A stretch of 64,000 bases of DNA from Elysia crispata (lineage: Eukaryota > Mollusca > Gastropoda > Plakobranchidae). Of the stretch, positions 38,854 through 52,173 are shown one piece after another. The position numbers and the translations under genes are program-made. Within the stretch, counting starts at the first letter, position 1; the number at the start of each line of letters is the position of its first letter. Below the pieces are notes generated by a model. That model was not told where the DNA came from. It saw nothing but the letters and a program-made list of their open reading frames with translations, and did no database searches. Where the stretch lies: the NCBI GenBank assembly GCA_033675545.1, contig JAWDGP010000257.1:61001-125000 (forward strand), in the 5' to 3' direction.

Positions 38854-39345
38854 TCAGATGGTAGCTTGGGTCTCTCTCGCAAAGGTGGCCGTTCTGCGCA
38901 GATCATCCAGGCAGCCAAAGAGCTTATTCTGCAAGGATGTGGGCTGGCTCCAGAAGCGTTTTCTCAGAACTTTGTACAGTGGACATGTTTGCAGAAGGTG
39001 TTCTGCTGTCATTGCTCCAGCTGCGCATGGGCACTGGTCTGTACTGCCAATTTTGAATTTTGTGAACATGTGGTGGTTCATTCTGTTGTGACCTGTTCTT
39101 AGGCGGAAGATAAGTACCTGTTCTGATCGGTCTAATTCATAGTAAGGGTCACATTTATTGTAGGTAGGGTGTTGGTCTGCCCACTTTCTTTGTTGATATT
39201 GTTTGATGATGTGTTTGGCTTCTTTATATGTCGTTGAGCTGATCTGTTGGTCTTTTTTGGAGCCTTCTTTAGCCAGCTTGTCTGCCGTTTCATTTCCCAC
39301 TATGCCACAATGGATTATAATGTAATGAAGCGCAATTTTGCTGGT
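38854..39345 (-). pseudogene. 3' end of an RNase H-bearing LINE (jockey-like group), 5'-truncated
   Basis: On the - strand, the end of an RNase H domain (HCGIVGNETADKLAKEG) is followed by the tail common to jockey-type LINEs: FRLRTGHNRMNHHM, then a Cys-His cluster CPC...EHLLQTCPLY, then RTATFARETQATI and a stop at 38854. About 148 residues are open. Everything 5' of the RNase H end is missing. Sequence upstream on this strand switches abruptly at about 39345 to an unrelated LINE on the other strand. The remnant lies about 2.2 kb upstream of DNAJC21. Confidence 0.75.
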
Positions 39346-40784
39346 TCACCTATCATAAAATATGAGATCCGGGCAGCAATAAGAAAGATGAAATAAGGCA
39401 AAGCAACAGGCCCATACAGTATGTCAGTGGAATACACTTGAAAGCAATGGAATTTATAAGATGGCAGCATTATTCAACGAAATCTTTGACATAGATCAAA
39501 TTCCATCAGACATCTCCAAATTGACATTTATAGCACTGCCAAAAGTATAAAGGGGCAATAGAGTGGGAATTGCATAGAACGATCAGTCTCATGAGTTATA
39601 TCACCAAAATACTTTTAAGAACCATCATGATGCGAGTCAGAAACAAAATCAAACCAGAAATATCAGAGGAACGGTGAGGCTTTGTGGAGGGAAAAAGTAC
39701 AACAAAATACAATCTACATCTTTCGAACTATAATTGAACAAAAGTACAAAATGGGTATAGATCTATATGTGCTTCATTGACTACAGCAAGACATTTGACA
39801 AAGGAAGATATAATTAGATAATCTCACAACTGACACAGTTGAAGACAGATGGAAAAGATCTACGAGTGATCAAAAACATGCCCTCGGAACAGACAGCAGC
39901 AATGTGAGATGATGGGAAAATCAGCTCATTTCAAGAAATGAAGCGTGGTGTCAGACAAGAATATGTGCTTTCCGCAGACCTTTCCTAACTCTACAGTGAA
40001 ATCATTTTGCAAAACCTTGAAGAATACCCATGAATCAAAGTAGGAGAGCACAATGTAAACAACTAAAGATACGCTCATAATACTGTATGAATTGCAGAAA
40101 AAAGAAGACTTGCAAAAATTAGAAGACATTTTTGAAGAAAAAAAGCAGAAAGAAATGGTCGTAAGTGAACAGCAAAAATACAAAAGGATCAATTCAAATA
40201 CTTGCGTGTGTACTTTAATATCAAGCAATGGACGCAACAACACTGAAATCATATCGAGAACAGCGCAAGCAAAAAAGATTTTCCAGAGAATGAAATCGGT
40301 ACTTACAAATAAACATATTTTCATTCACTCAAAAAGAAGAACCCTGGGGTGCTGTATTAAACCCTGATGTATGGATGCGAGACCTAGACCATTTCAAAAT
40401 AGTTACAAAAGAAACTGGAGGCAGCTGAAATGTGGTTCATACGGAGAATGCTACGAATCTCATGGACCGCAAAGAAATGAAACGAAACAGTGTTACGAGA
40501 AGGTGGCACAACAAGATCACTCATAAATAGAAAGCGTAAACGTCAGGCAACCTATTTTGGCCAAGTAATGAGGAGAAAAGCTAACACATTTTGTGACAAC
40601 TGGAATGATCGAAGGAAAACGCAGCAGGGAAAAACAGCGTGAAAAGATTTTGGGTGGACTAAGAAAGTGGCTAAAATTAGGACGAGTGACAGATGCACTG
40701 AAAGCAAAGAGGAATTGAGATGCGTGGAAGGTCATGATCGCTTAAGCCAAAGAGCTGGGCACCTTATTGATTGATTGATTGATT
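39346..40784 (+). pseudogene. RTE-like LINE reverse transcriptase remnant with (ATTG)n tail
   Basis: On the + strand, pieces of a reverse transcriptase appear in order. First come YEIRAAIRKMK and GKATGP (about 39360-39415), then the box-A stretch CFIDYSKTFD (39770-39799), then the catalytic YADD position, which now reads YAHN (about 40070). The thumb region follows (SSNGRNNTEIISRTAQAKKIFQRMK, 40220-40295), then the C-terminal region, and finally a 3' tail of ATTG units at 40765-40784. Many stops and frame changes show that it is dead. The endonuclease part is absent, so it is 5'-truncated. Clade assignment is tentative. Confidence 0.75.
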
Positions 40785-41456
40785 TCTATGAATCAAACAA
40801 AGAAGCTCTTTAATTAAGAAAGTAAGGTCAAAATATTCCTTCTCTTCAACGGCCATTAAAAAGTGTAACTATAAAGGGCTTAAACCTAAAGACAAAACAT
40901 TTTTTCTTATGAACTCAATTGGCTGAAAACAGTTTAAGTATCTGCTTTTTTCGTAGCCACTATCTTAACAGGCAAACTCGCATGAGCAATACAGACCTTA
41001 ATCTTTTCACTGAATATGCTACACTTTGAAAACCAACCAAAATTGTCTCGTTCAGCATTTTTCCTTTCTTTTGTCTGTTTTTACTCGTTGACGGCTGGAA
41101 GCTGCAGGTGTATATGTCCCTATCAATAACTTTTTTTTGACATTTAAAAAAAAGCCCTTATTTTTCTTTTCTACGAAATAAACGTTTTCATTAACGTCAA
41201 TTAACCATATATGTAGTTATATTTGTTATTGTGACAACGGATAATGTAAAAGAGTTGGTAGTCGTAGATCTTTATAAGAATCATGTGCAGATCACTTGTC
41301 CACTGTAAACACCGGCGTGACTTCAAAATTTAAAAAAAAAAATTATAAAAAAAAGGTACAAAGATATCAGTGTCAAAATCTGATTTCGCTAAAACAGAGG
41401 GGGGAAAAAAAACAAAAACAGTCCATGGTACTTAGAGATAAAATAATGTCAGCTTG

Positions 41457-41638
41457 AAAGATTATTAACCCATTTAAAGTCAACACCTTCAACGGAAACT
41501 CTTTCTTTAAGTCAATGTTGTTGGCAGTCCTATTTTGTATATTTTTATATTTATATTTGCAATGATTAAAGTCAACTCTTGTTTAAAGTCAACTAATTTT
41601 TTCAGTACAGAGGTGTTGACTTTATGCAGATTCCACTG
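41457..41638. mobile_element. Degraded pogo-like miniature element
   Basis: The right end reads GCAGATTCCACTG, which in reverse is CAGTGGAATCTGC followed by ATAAAGTCAACACCT. The left part carries AAAGTCAACACCT in the opposite orientation at about 41476-41488, giving partial inverted repeats. Internal TTTAAAGTCAAC copies resemble binding repeats. The left terminus and target duplication are not clear. Confidence 0.45.
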
Positions 41639-42050
41639 TGTGTATATATCTTTACTAATATGGCGTGGTTTATAGTAGTACACAGGCGAGTGGACTATTT
41701 CCTTGCTCAACGGTAAATTAATGCTGTGGCTCATGCTCAGTGTCGCAACTCGGCTCAGTGTCCTAAAAATGCGCGGGCTAAGGAGTAAAAGGGTCTTGCC
41801 GTGCCTATGTACTGAATGCCGTTGGCTTATACCTTAACCTGAAGCGTGATAACACAAAAAGAAATCTCAATCGATAAGGAACATGATTGTATCAACATAA
41901 TTATGCATCTACGCAGTACGCCCTTCAGCATGTAGCTTTTCTGCTCTTTGCCTTTCTCTTAAACGTATTGGTAGATAAAATACAAGTTAGCAGAATCGTT
42001 TCCACCGGCCTGCTCCATATAATGCAAGATTCCCCACCGGAAATTATCAT

Positions 42051-42137
42051 TCTTCTTCTTCTTCTTCTTCTTCTTCTTCTTCTTCTTCTTCTTCTTCTTC
42101 TTCTTCTTCTTCTTCTTCTTCTTCTTCTTCTTCTTCT

Positions 42138-42172
<35 letters not shown>

Positions 42173-42178
42173 TTCTTA

Positions 42179-42240
<62 letters not shown>

Positions 42241-42241
42241 G
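42051..42241. repeat. (TTC)n-(TTA)n compound microsatellite
   Basis: A TTC/CTT block to about 42177 switches sharply to TTA/TAT, ending at about 42241. There is a purine/pyrimidine strand bias in the first half. Confidence 0.95.
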
Positions 42242-42363
42242 TTACATGAGCTGTTATTGTTGTTTTTGTTGGTGTTGTTATTTCTGTTATTGTCATTATT
42301 CTCAGTGCTTATCTTTGATTCTCGCTCTGAAATTATAAATTATAAACTACCGGGCACTCTTCA

Positions 42364-42417
42364 AAGGGAGGTCGAAGGGCAGCCAACCAGAAGAAAAGAT
42401 GGCAAGATGATACATGA
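42364..42417 (+). pseudogene. Possible LINE reverse-transcriptase C-terminal scrap
   Basis: One + frame reads KGGRRAANQKKRWQDDT then stop. It resembles the basic G-R-x-x-x-R-W-x-D-D tail of many LINE reverse transcriptases. It is too short to assign and lies just after a TTC/TTA microsatellite. Confidence 0.35.
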
Positions 42418-42459
42418 GGGAGGCTCAGGGACTCCGAGAGTATTTAGGTGAAGTTTGGC

Positions 42460-45400
42460 AAGTTTATGGAGGCAGTATTTTTGTTTCTTTTTTGTGACAG
42501 GCATGATAGAAAACTAAGGTTTTTGTTTCAATATAACATTAAAGAATAATGTAAAATGAAAAAAAAAATTGAAGAATGATTCATGAGGGTGACGGAGGGA
42601 AATGGGTGAAGGAAAGGCGCAACGGAGGAATTAAAAACCAGGAGTGCGCCTGAATAAGCCCAAAATTTCAAGTTTCTCGGAGGTGCTGTATTGTTTTCTA
42701 GCATTTTGTTCCATAAGTTATGATGAGGGCCACCTCGCTCAATAGTACTGATGAATCCCCATCCTCACCGCTGTCCCTTGTCTTTGTTAAATCATACCAA
42801 ATGAACAGCAATATTTATAAAAACTGAGTTATTAGGTTTTGAGACAAATCATCCGAGCATCTTCACAATTTGTAAATGTCAAACTTGAGGAATAATCTTC
42901 ATAGCGAAATGAGATCAGATAAACATTTAAAAAAGGAGAGCCTCCTTTTAAAATGCATGAAAAACTATAGGTATATCTAACGTGTGCAAAAATCTGTTTT
43001 ATTCTCTATATAGATTTTTTTTTTTCACTAAATCATACTCATCCAAATGAATACGGTATCTAGAATATAAATGTACATTAGTTTCAAAACCAACACAGTG
43101 AAGAGAATAATTTAGAGTCTAGCCCATAAGTAAACTAACTTCTCAGATATATTGTTTTAAGAGCTGTATTAGATGTTGGCAGACTAGTTCATTTTACAGA
43201 GAAGCCCAGCCCTCATGGGTTTTCCCCTACATAATGCCTTCAAAGTTGCAAATAGTAAGACCCTTCTTGTTATGTTCTCATCTAGAGTGACTTCTGCGCT
43301 CGTTTATTAAATGGCTCTTAATAGATGTCAGCCCAATTTTAAAAGAAGTGTAAGCTCGCGAACCCACTGAACTTTATCGATAGAGACGTGTCATTTTGAT
43401 CTATGAAGATTCTACAATTTCTACAAGAATTGCTCTGCGGCCTGTGCGGAAATTTGTGGCTTAATGGGTAAATCTAGTCTTAGTAATGCTAGATGAAGGT
43501 TCCTACTACAAACGCACCCCAGGAAATAAGTTTCTCATCAGGAAATAATTATGAATGACTTTGAAATAACTAACTGTTATTAAAGAAGGAGCGATATCAT
43601 GACTTCTTTTCCCCACTACTTCCTTCTTTCGAGGTCTTCTTTGATTCCTGTCAGTTTCCCAACTTCTTTGACGCAATTGCAAATCATTTTATTTTAAGTG
43701 AGTGCTCTAGGCTCTGGCTCTTCAGTATATTTTTCAAGGACTTTCCATACCTTAGGGATTTCACGATGCATAGTGGCCAGACAGATGATACTGATCATGT
43801 GGCCCATATCAAAAATAGGTCACGTTGTCGGAAGCTATAATTATGTTCGTTTACCTATTATGCCCAGAGAAGTCACGTGATGTAGGCTGATGAAATCGAA
43901 GTGGTCGGCATTCACTATCACTTTTGCAAGTGCCTTTTCTGGATCGGTACCAGGCTGTTTTAGTCCTGCCCCTTTTCGTGTGCTTTCAAGATATAGAGTA
44001 GTCAAAACAGTTTTGAGGTTTTCACCATGTTGCGTGTCGTTGTTGCTCATGAATGGCCTCTTTGAAATAGCTCCATTAATATTATTTATTCTTATTACTT
44101 ATCTTTGTGTTGCCTCATAGAAATGTTTAATTTTTATATTACGTCGTCTTTGATAACATCTTCCAGTATGTTATGCAGGGAATCTTTATACATAATTATA
44201 TTATAATGAAAACTCCTGTTGACATTTCTAGTTTTGTCACGTTGAATCCTACACTTTCCGAGTCTTATTTTGTTCCCAAAGACTGATGTGTACATGCTAC
44301 ATGTGATGCGCTTCGGTCATGGCAAAAACCGCTAAATTATAAGAGAAATAGCTTCCTACGCCTGGTCTTATTCTTTCTAAAGCGATGGATAGCGAATATC
44401 GAAAAATGCTCACTCTCTTAGGGGATCCTCTTTTATGACAAATCAATGCAATGGCAGGTTTAAAGGATTTAGTGACATATCTTCGCAGGTCAACTCCCAT
44501 TATCCGGTTTATCTTATTCTTCAGGTGTAAGGCATTCAGAGAGAAATTCAAAAGGACTTTTTTTGTTTGTATTTTGTTTCTTCATGAAGTCGTTGTGAAG
44601 CTGTCGTAGCGGCGCTTAGAAAAGAAGATAATGATGAAACAACGGCATTTCCTTTCGCATTCAACAGTCAAAGGAATGTGATAAAATTTCAACCACAGGC
44701 TTTAATATGTAAAGCTCTTAGGAAAGATAGAAACGAGTCAGTTATTATTGTGTTGGCGCCTATTTTATTCCTTAATTTGCAGCGATAAAGGGAACCACAT
44801 TAATAATATTATATGTCTATCTCTATGAATACAGTTATATCATACATGCCATGCGCCAAGGCTTAAATATAATGAAAAGATATAATGAGGGATAGATAAT
44901 ATATAGATAGAGATAGAGATCGACAAAATGAGATCAGAAGAGAGGGAGAGAGATAGACCGGGGGCGGGAGGGAAAAAAAGAGAAAAAGAAGGATATATAA
45001 GTTTAAAGACAAAGAAATAGAAAGCCAAAAAAGCAAAAAACAGGCAGCTATGTAGAACCGGGAGGTAGCACTGAGCTCAAAAAACAAAACGAAATAAATA
45101 AACCGAAGGAGACTGAAATAAAGGAGTTAAACTTTTATAAGGCACTGAGCCTAGACACAACGAACTTAGGCAGCCAAGACGTTCAGCACTGGACGAGGTG
45201 TAGATTCTTGGTTAATATTTAGTTTAAAAAAAACTGAGCGAAAATAGTCAAATATATTCAAAAAGGTCAACGTAAAATGCTTTGAGATGTTGGTTGAAAG
45301 GGATGAAATATTAAAATAGTGTTTAAAAACCTGCGGCACTCTAGCCATATCTGCTTGAACGCAAAAGACAATACATTTTCCTCGCCCGCTATTCAGATTA

Positions 45401-47701
45401 CAATTTATGGAGTGTGTCTGCGCATTTAAAAAAAAAAAACGTATATGAGTAATTATTAAGCCCTGAAACGAAGAGTTCAAATGAGATGCAAAGCAAGTGC
45501 CAGATTTTGGTTTTGAGTTCAGTAGATAATAATTTTTTAAAGGCAAAGGAAATAAAAACTGTGGGAAAATCGTGAGAAATAAAATCCCCGTAACACCAGC
45601 AAGCATGTTGAGGTTTTTTTTCCTTCAACCGAGCTTTATGCTTCCCTTGCTATGATACTGTACATATCAACGCAACATTTACTGCAATGCTTTATAATCA
45701 CCCCATGACTTTTATTTGTTGTTGATATTGTTATTGTTGTTGTTATTTTTGTTGTCGTTGCTGCTGTAGATATAGCTTCAGGCGCTGGTTGTTTTTCATT
45801 TTTCTTTTTCTTGTGCATAGTAACGAAGAGGCCGATGTTGAAAAGGAGAGCTGCGATTTAATCTTTTTCAAACGAAATACGTTAATATATTGAGTCTTGC
45901 CCAATAACATTGTTTCTTTGCTGGAAACGTAAAGACGTGTGTTGCAGGGAACAAAATAAGCGTTAGAATTGTTCATAAATCGCATGTTGAAATGAAGGAA
46001 TAGACAGAGATGGTAAATAGATAGATTAATAGACAAGTAGGTAGATTTAAAAAAATAAATGAAGTTGGACATAGAGACAGACAATTAGATAGATAGATAG
46101 GTAAATAGGTAGTTAGACTGATAGGTAAGTAGATGATAAGAGTGGTAACGAAAAAGGATAGTTCATTTTACGAGTAGAAAGCAGACAGTTTTTCTATCCT
46201 CAAAGGCAGCATTTTAAACAATAATTGAAACTTTGAATGGGGGTACAGTCCCATTGTTTTGCTCTTAAATAATTTGTCATGTAAACAATCGACCTCAGGC
46301 AGCAGAATGGGTGCATAACCCATGTTTGTAGAATACTCATCTATTTTTGCGTCCTAGAGCTCATCACAAAAGAATTGTTAATATCCAGAAGACGTAACAA
46401 AAGGAAGGTTGTCTATTTAACTTCAGGCACCATCACTTCTGAGGCGCTTTCCACGTATCCTCTTGGGGAACCTGTTAGAAAATTTATTTATCAAATTGAT
46501 CTAGATTCGATTTTTAAGACGATTTCACTTCCCCAAAGAGGATAAGAAGAAAGTTGAGTTTGTCCAGACTTTGGGTTTACTTACAATATTTTCAAGCCAA
46601 ATATTCAACACTCAGGTAAAAACCATATTGAATTCAGTTTACATACAACGCATGCCATCAGAGGTAGGACGTATCTGATTAAATTAAAAAAAAAGACTAT
46701 ATGTGAATCATACATCATATGTAAATAAATTCCAATTTGCAAATGGCTTATCATGATCTTAAAATGATCAGACATAAAATCTTAGTCACAAAATCTTTAC
46801 TTTGTTATAACAGTCAAGTGAGTTATAATACTATATAAAATATGCGGCGCAATTCAAATATTGTTAACTAGATTTTCCTATTTTTATTTCTTTCATTCTT
46901 TCGTTTTTAATTATGTATATTAACATGAATGTATATTTCAGTTAACACATAAAAGGCAAAAATAGACAGAAAGAAATAAAATAGCTACATGGCTAAATTT
47001 ATATTTGGACAGAAAAAGAAATGGAGAGGTGGGTGGACCGAAAGATTGCTGGTATACAAATAGATAGTTGGATTTACATATTAACAGACAAACAAACAGA
47101 CAGGTAGATAGATAGATAGATGGGTATATAAGAATATGGGTGCTTTTTATTATTTTCGTCTAAAAAAAGATTATGAGAAGTTTGGTTGGCTAACCATATA
47201 ACAAATTATATTTATGCTCAAATCATATCAAGACGTAGATCTAGATGGACCAGGTATGTTTTATTCCCCACAGATTTTTGGTGATTGAAATGAATAACGG
47301 CATCCGATTGTTGTCATCCCAATTGTATGTGAAAAATATATGGAGTTCAATTGGTCATATCTGACATAAGATTTACTATATACATTTATAGCACAAAGCA
47401 AACGTTACAATTTTTAATTTCTACATTATCTTCTCCAAATCACTTATTGAAAATAATAACGTTTGAAAAACTAAGAACTGCATCAGTCTGTCTCAGAGTT
47501 ATTCAACAGAACGAAAGAAAAATTGCTACAACTTGATCTGAACAGCTTATTTTGCCTTTTATATTTAAGGTCTGCATCACCTTTTCATTGAAAGAGGAAT
47601 CATGTTTGTACTCTGATAAAAGATGCGATAAATATCCACTATATTTTTTTAAAGTGACTATCTTTTGTTGATGTACGTTCCGTCAGATCAAAGGTGTCTT
47701 T
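42460..47701. other. Intergenic region upstream of the lectin/PAN gene
   Basis: Mostly AT-rich, with short GATA-type repeats (about 46010-46135 and 47101-47122) and a purine-rich patch near 44880-45020. A 69-codon - strand frame (44050-43841) has unremarkable composition and no recognised homology. No gene can be supported. Confidence 0.4.
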
Positions 47702-49983
47702 ATGAAGCGCTCACACGCTGTGGTCGTGGGCGGTCTCTGCCTGGCCTATCATTCTGTTATGTTGCTCCTTGGTGGCACGGCTAATGGGTATGATATCGCT
47801 CTTGTGCCCTATAAAACCAATTTTTCAGAGGGAGAGCGCCTCTGCAAGCTCCTTGGCTTTGACGGTTTTGCTGTTCTGAACACACCAGAAGCCTTCGAAC
47901 AGGCACTGAATTATACAGCAGAATTAAGGTAAAATAAAATAATTACCGGTACAATTCGATTTATTATTGTCAGATCGTTTATGTAAACTTTAGGTGATAA
48001 GATGATTATGGCGATGAAAAGATTAGGTAAAAAGGGTAGAGAAGGAAAGGTAAAAAAAAAAAAAGAAGAGAAAGAAGAAAAAGAAAAGGCAGTGCTGTAG
48101 AAACATGATCTGAAAATGTAGGTGATGCTTTTGATTATGATGATAGTGATGATGAGAATGATGAAGAAGGTAATGGTATTAATGACAGTGATGATGGTTT
48201 TGTTGTAAAGATGTTGATCATAAGATGAGCACCATAATAATCTGAGTGGAGTGACTGATGTCACAACTTGCCTGAGTTACAGAAATGCCGATGCCATCAA
48301 ACAACGTGACTATTCCTTGGTTTTGTCCTAAATGTCAAGACATCGCTTAAGAATCTACTTATTCCCTAACACTCTTGTGTGTTGATGAATTGAACAAAGA
48401 GGAATGAATACTTGCGAAATCTCTCTCGACGTCATCTCGCTGATAATTTCAACAATCCCAGCCCGAACATTCAAACTTTTTAGATGATTTAGATGATAGG
48501 CAGATATTTCCACTAAACCAAACGTTTGCGACCCAAAAAAAAAATGATAAATCACCCTATCAAAAAGTAAACTGAACATCAGATTTTTCAGATAGAATTT
48601 CAGAGATCATATGCCTTAAAAGGAAAGGTTGTTAGCCTTCTTGTAAACACATTTTTGAAAGTTTACAATTTGTTTAAAAAAAAACAACAACAACCTATAA
48701 AACACAATAATGTCCTCACTAATGCCGCCACAATTTAGATCCCAGACCTTTATAAACTCAGAGGTGAAGAAATGTTTCAAACATATTAAACCATAATCAA
48801 TTGAATGTGTTCTAAAAACATTAATACATTTAACTTCCATTTTAACCTCACCTCTCGTTGTAAAAAAGTTACGCTACTCCTTATGTTCTGCTTTAAAGTT
48901 TGTAACAATATGATTCTTCACCGGTGCACCTATGCTACTCTTAATAATGTCGACCACGTCGACGGTATTTATTGATGACATCTCTAAATCTCTTTAGATC
49001 CGAGGGCATGGGGATCCAAATAGGTCTACGCTACATGAATGAGTCGGACACATTCTTTTGGGACGACGGGACAGAGGCAGCGGCCGATCTTCCATGGTGG
49101 AGAGACCAGCCGAAAACCTTCAATGGATGGTTTTGTCTTATCTACCACAGAGGATACCTAATGTCAAGCAAACTCAAAAATAGGAAAAGAGCGCTGTGTG
49201 GCAATCACAGTAAGTCTTTAATTGTTTACTTTATTTTTTACACCAAAACTTCTATTCGTTTATTTCTTTAGGACCCTAAATTCTCAAGTAAACACGGTGA
49301 AGTTGACAAAGAGTCAAGATTGATTTACCGATATTTTTTTTTTCGTCGAAGCCATTTACTATTTGGGAAGAATGAGAATGCTGTGCACAAAACTGCAATG
49401 ACCTCACTCAAAGCTGACATGATAAAACAGTTAAATAAGCATGTAACTGAGAATAATAGGATCAAGCATCTCATTTCAAGCCTGCGTTTGTTAACTCCAT
49501 CTCTAACAGCATGTCAATTCAATTTATGAATAATTATGTCTACGATAAAAAAAAAGGTCGATTTGATCCGATAATTTAAGATTCCTCAAACAACAAATCT
49601 TCTGACCGTTCTTTTGGTGCTTGAATACTTCGATCTAGATTCCAAATTTCATGATAACACCAAAAGCTAACAAAGTCTTTCAAAAGGCGTGTCGCATTTT
49701 CCCCGCAGACCGCAAGAGAGAGACATCCGGCTTCACATTGGTCGGATCTGAGCCAGTTGCTTTCGAGAACGCAACCCTGAAAGAGGTCACGGCATTCTCT
49801 TACATGTCTTGTGTTATGAGGTGTGGAATGGAACATCGATGTCGAGCTGCAATGTTCAGGTCGGATTCGTCAATTTGCAAAATTTTTAACGCAAACATAC
49901 CTTTAAACATATCTTTCCTCAACAATCCTTTGGCCAAAACGTTTGTCAGAAAGAGATACCCAGCGATCATGGCTAACGCCTAA
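47702..49983 (+). CDS. Secreted C-type-lectin-like / PAN-domain protein (3 exons)
   Basis: Exons 47702-47928, 48998-49209 and 49709-49983 join in phase (2, then 1) to give 237 residues; both introns are GT-AG. A hydrophobic signal peptide occupies about residues 6-27. Residues 30-146 look like a C-type-lectin-like domain split over exons 1 and 2: Cys48 in FSEGERLCKLLGF, IQIGLRY, FFWDDGTEAA, then DQPKTFNGWFCLIY (Cys122) and Cys143 in ALCGNH. The QPD/EPN sugar-calcium motif reads QPK and no WND is seen, so classical calcium-dependent sugar binding is doubtful. Exon 3 (147-237) resembles a PAN/apple module, with SYMSCVMRCGMEHRC and a fourth Cys at 203 (Cys181, 185, 191, 203). Sequons occur at N70, N90 and N167. 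The start context is weak (T at -3), and an upstream non-coding exon is possible. An adhesion or immune-recognition role would be inference only. Confidence 0.78.
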
Positions 49984-50055
49984 CAAAATTATCAACAATA
50001 CTGAAACCTTTCGGGTAAATCTTTCTCGTAATAAGATTCTTCACAGAACTTAGGG

Positions 50056-50061
50056 AATAAA
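50056..50061 (+). terminator. Polyadenylation signal of the lectin/PAN gene
   Basis: AATAAA occurs 73 nt after the TAA at 49981-49983, followed by an A-rich stretch. This supports a short 3' untranslated region and the proposed last exon. Confidence 0.6.
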
Positions 50062-51252
50062 AAAAAATAACAGAAAGACCTGATCATGGCCTCTACTATT
50101 TGTTGTTGTTGTTTTTTTTTTACATGGATTGATAATAATTGGAACGATTTGAAAGAAAAATAATATTCCAAGCAGGATGTTTAAAACCATTTACGTTTTA
50201 AATTGAATCGAAATAATTAAAGTATTTAGCTTCACTCAAAATAATAATCCCAAAGAAAATCCATTGCTATTCACCAGAAAATGTAGTTGAATGAGTCTGT
50301 AAACTCTGTTTTTTATAGAGGGCTCTAAATTGTATTACGTGTAAAAAGTGCCTGGAGGCTCAAACAAATCTATTAAATGCAGCGAAAAAAAATATTCAGA
50401 AATGTAATAATTATTGAATAATCATTCAACTTATTGAAACTAAATTGTACCAATAATGAGGCTGCCGAAAACAAAGTAAACGGCATGTGAACCGATATAA
50501 GACGAGACGAGTATAGATCCAAAAATATTTTCAAATATCGATATAAGATGGATGCAGTCTGTTTTTTCCACATGTAACTTTTGAGGGTACTATGTCAATT
50601 TTAAATGTTTAAAACAAATGAAAGTGGGACTTACAAAAGATCAAAATTATATTTTTATATCAACAACCATAGACCCGCAATGCTTTGCATGATCATTAAA
50701 GTACCCAAAGAGCAAAAGCAAAAATCTATAGATTAAGATCACTCATTATTTGAGTGTGACTAAATCTTGATTTATTTGTTGTGTTTTAACGTGCAGCTTC
50801 CAATCCGACACAAAAGCGATAAGATTTGACGATGATAAAATGACGTTTCCAAAGACCTGTTGTAATTCTTTTGTACTCTTGTGACATGCCACGATAACGG
50901 AAATGCAAGACGTAACTAGATACACCTTGTGGCAATCAATGAATTTCTGAAATGTGGATTTAAAACTTAAGATGCATGGATGATGATCCTCCAACAAGCA
51001 TATCTTTTAGGATCTAGCGTTAAGATGATAAAGTCGAAAAAATAAGAAGAAAGGTGTAAAATCTAAACATTATAGATATATATAAATAGTTAATGGTTGA
51101 TGGGCAGATATATATAGACAAAGAAATAAATGAATATACAAAGATAAAGAAAAAGACATCGCGGTAGATTGGCATTTAGGGAGACAGACATGAAATGATA
51201 GATAAATAAAGAAACCTAAACAGATACTAGCTCAGAAAAGAAAGACAAAGAG
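50062..51252. other. 3' flank of the lectin/PAN gene, nothing recognised
   Basis: AT-rich, short frames only. Confidence 0.4.
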
Positions 51253-51423
<171 letters not shown>

Positions 51424-51617
51424 CGTGAGGGGTGGAAGTGGGGAAAGGAATTGCAAGCTGATAAAGTTATACAGGCCGGCAGAGATAATGGGAGACAAAG
51501 GGAGACAAGGTACGATTCGATGTAATAAATCGGGGACAAAGTCAGTACAAGGGAAAGAGATAGACAGGGGCGGGAGGAGGGGGAGGGATGAGGGGAAGAG
51601 GAGAGGAAGTCTGAAAG

Positions 51618-51748
51618 GTAAATTATCTGAAAGTTATGTATGGTAGATTTCATATATGTAAGGTAGATAAGAACACATCGAAAATCTCAATCTTTCTATT
51701 TTGGTTGCTTCCCTTGGACAATAATCGAAAGTGGGAAAACTTGAATTG
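51618..51748. repeat. Dispersed duplicate block, copy 1
   Basis: It contains AAATTATCTGAAAGT, GGTAGATTTCATAT and TTTTGGTTGCTTCCCTTGGA in the same order as 54583-54700. Both blocks lie shortly downstream of a GA microsatellite, so the GA tract and block appear to have been copied together. Confidence 0.7.
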
Positions 51749-51959
51749 CTCGACCTTGGATCCATGATTCGCTTATGCTATAGTCAAATGCAATGTGCAT
51801 TAATTTCTTTGAAGAAGTGAAAATGCATCAAGAAAATTTCAATGCTGTGAGTAGCAGATTGATTATTAAAGAATTCAAATTTTAAAATAAAATTCGTTCT
51901 CGATATTTTGTTAAGAGAAGTATTCTACAGCCATCTGAGGCACCATTTCGATGAGGATC

Positions 51960-52173
<214 letters not shown>

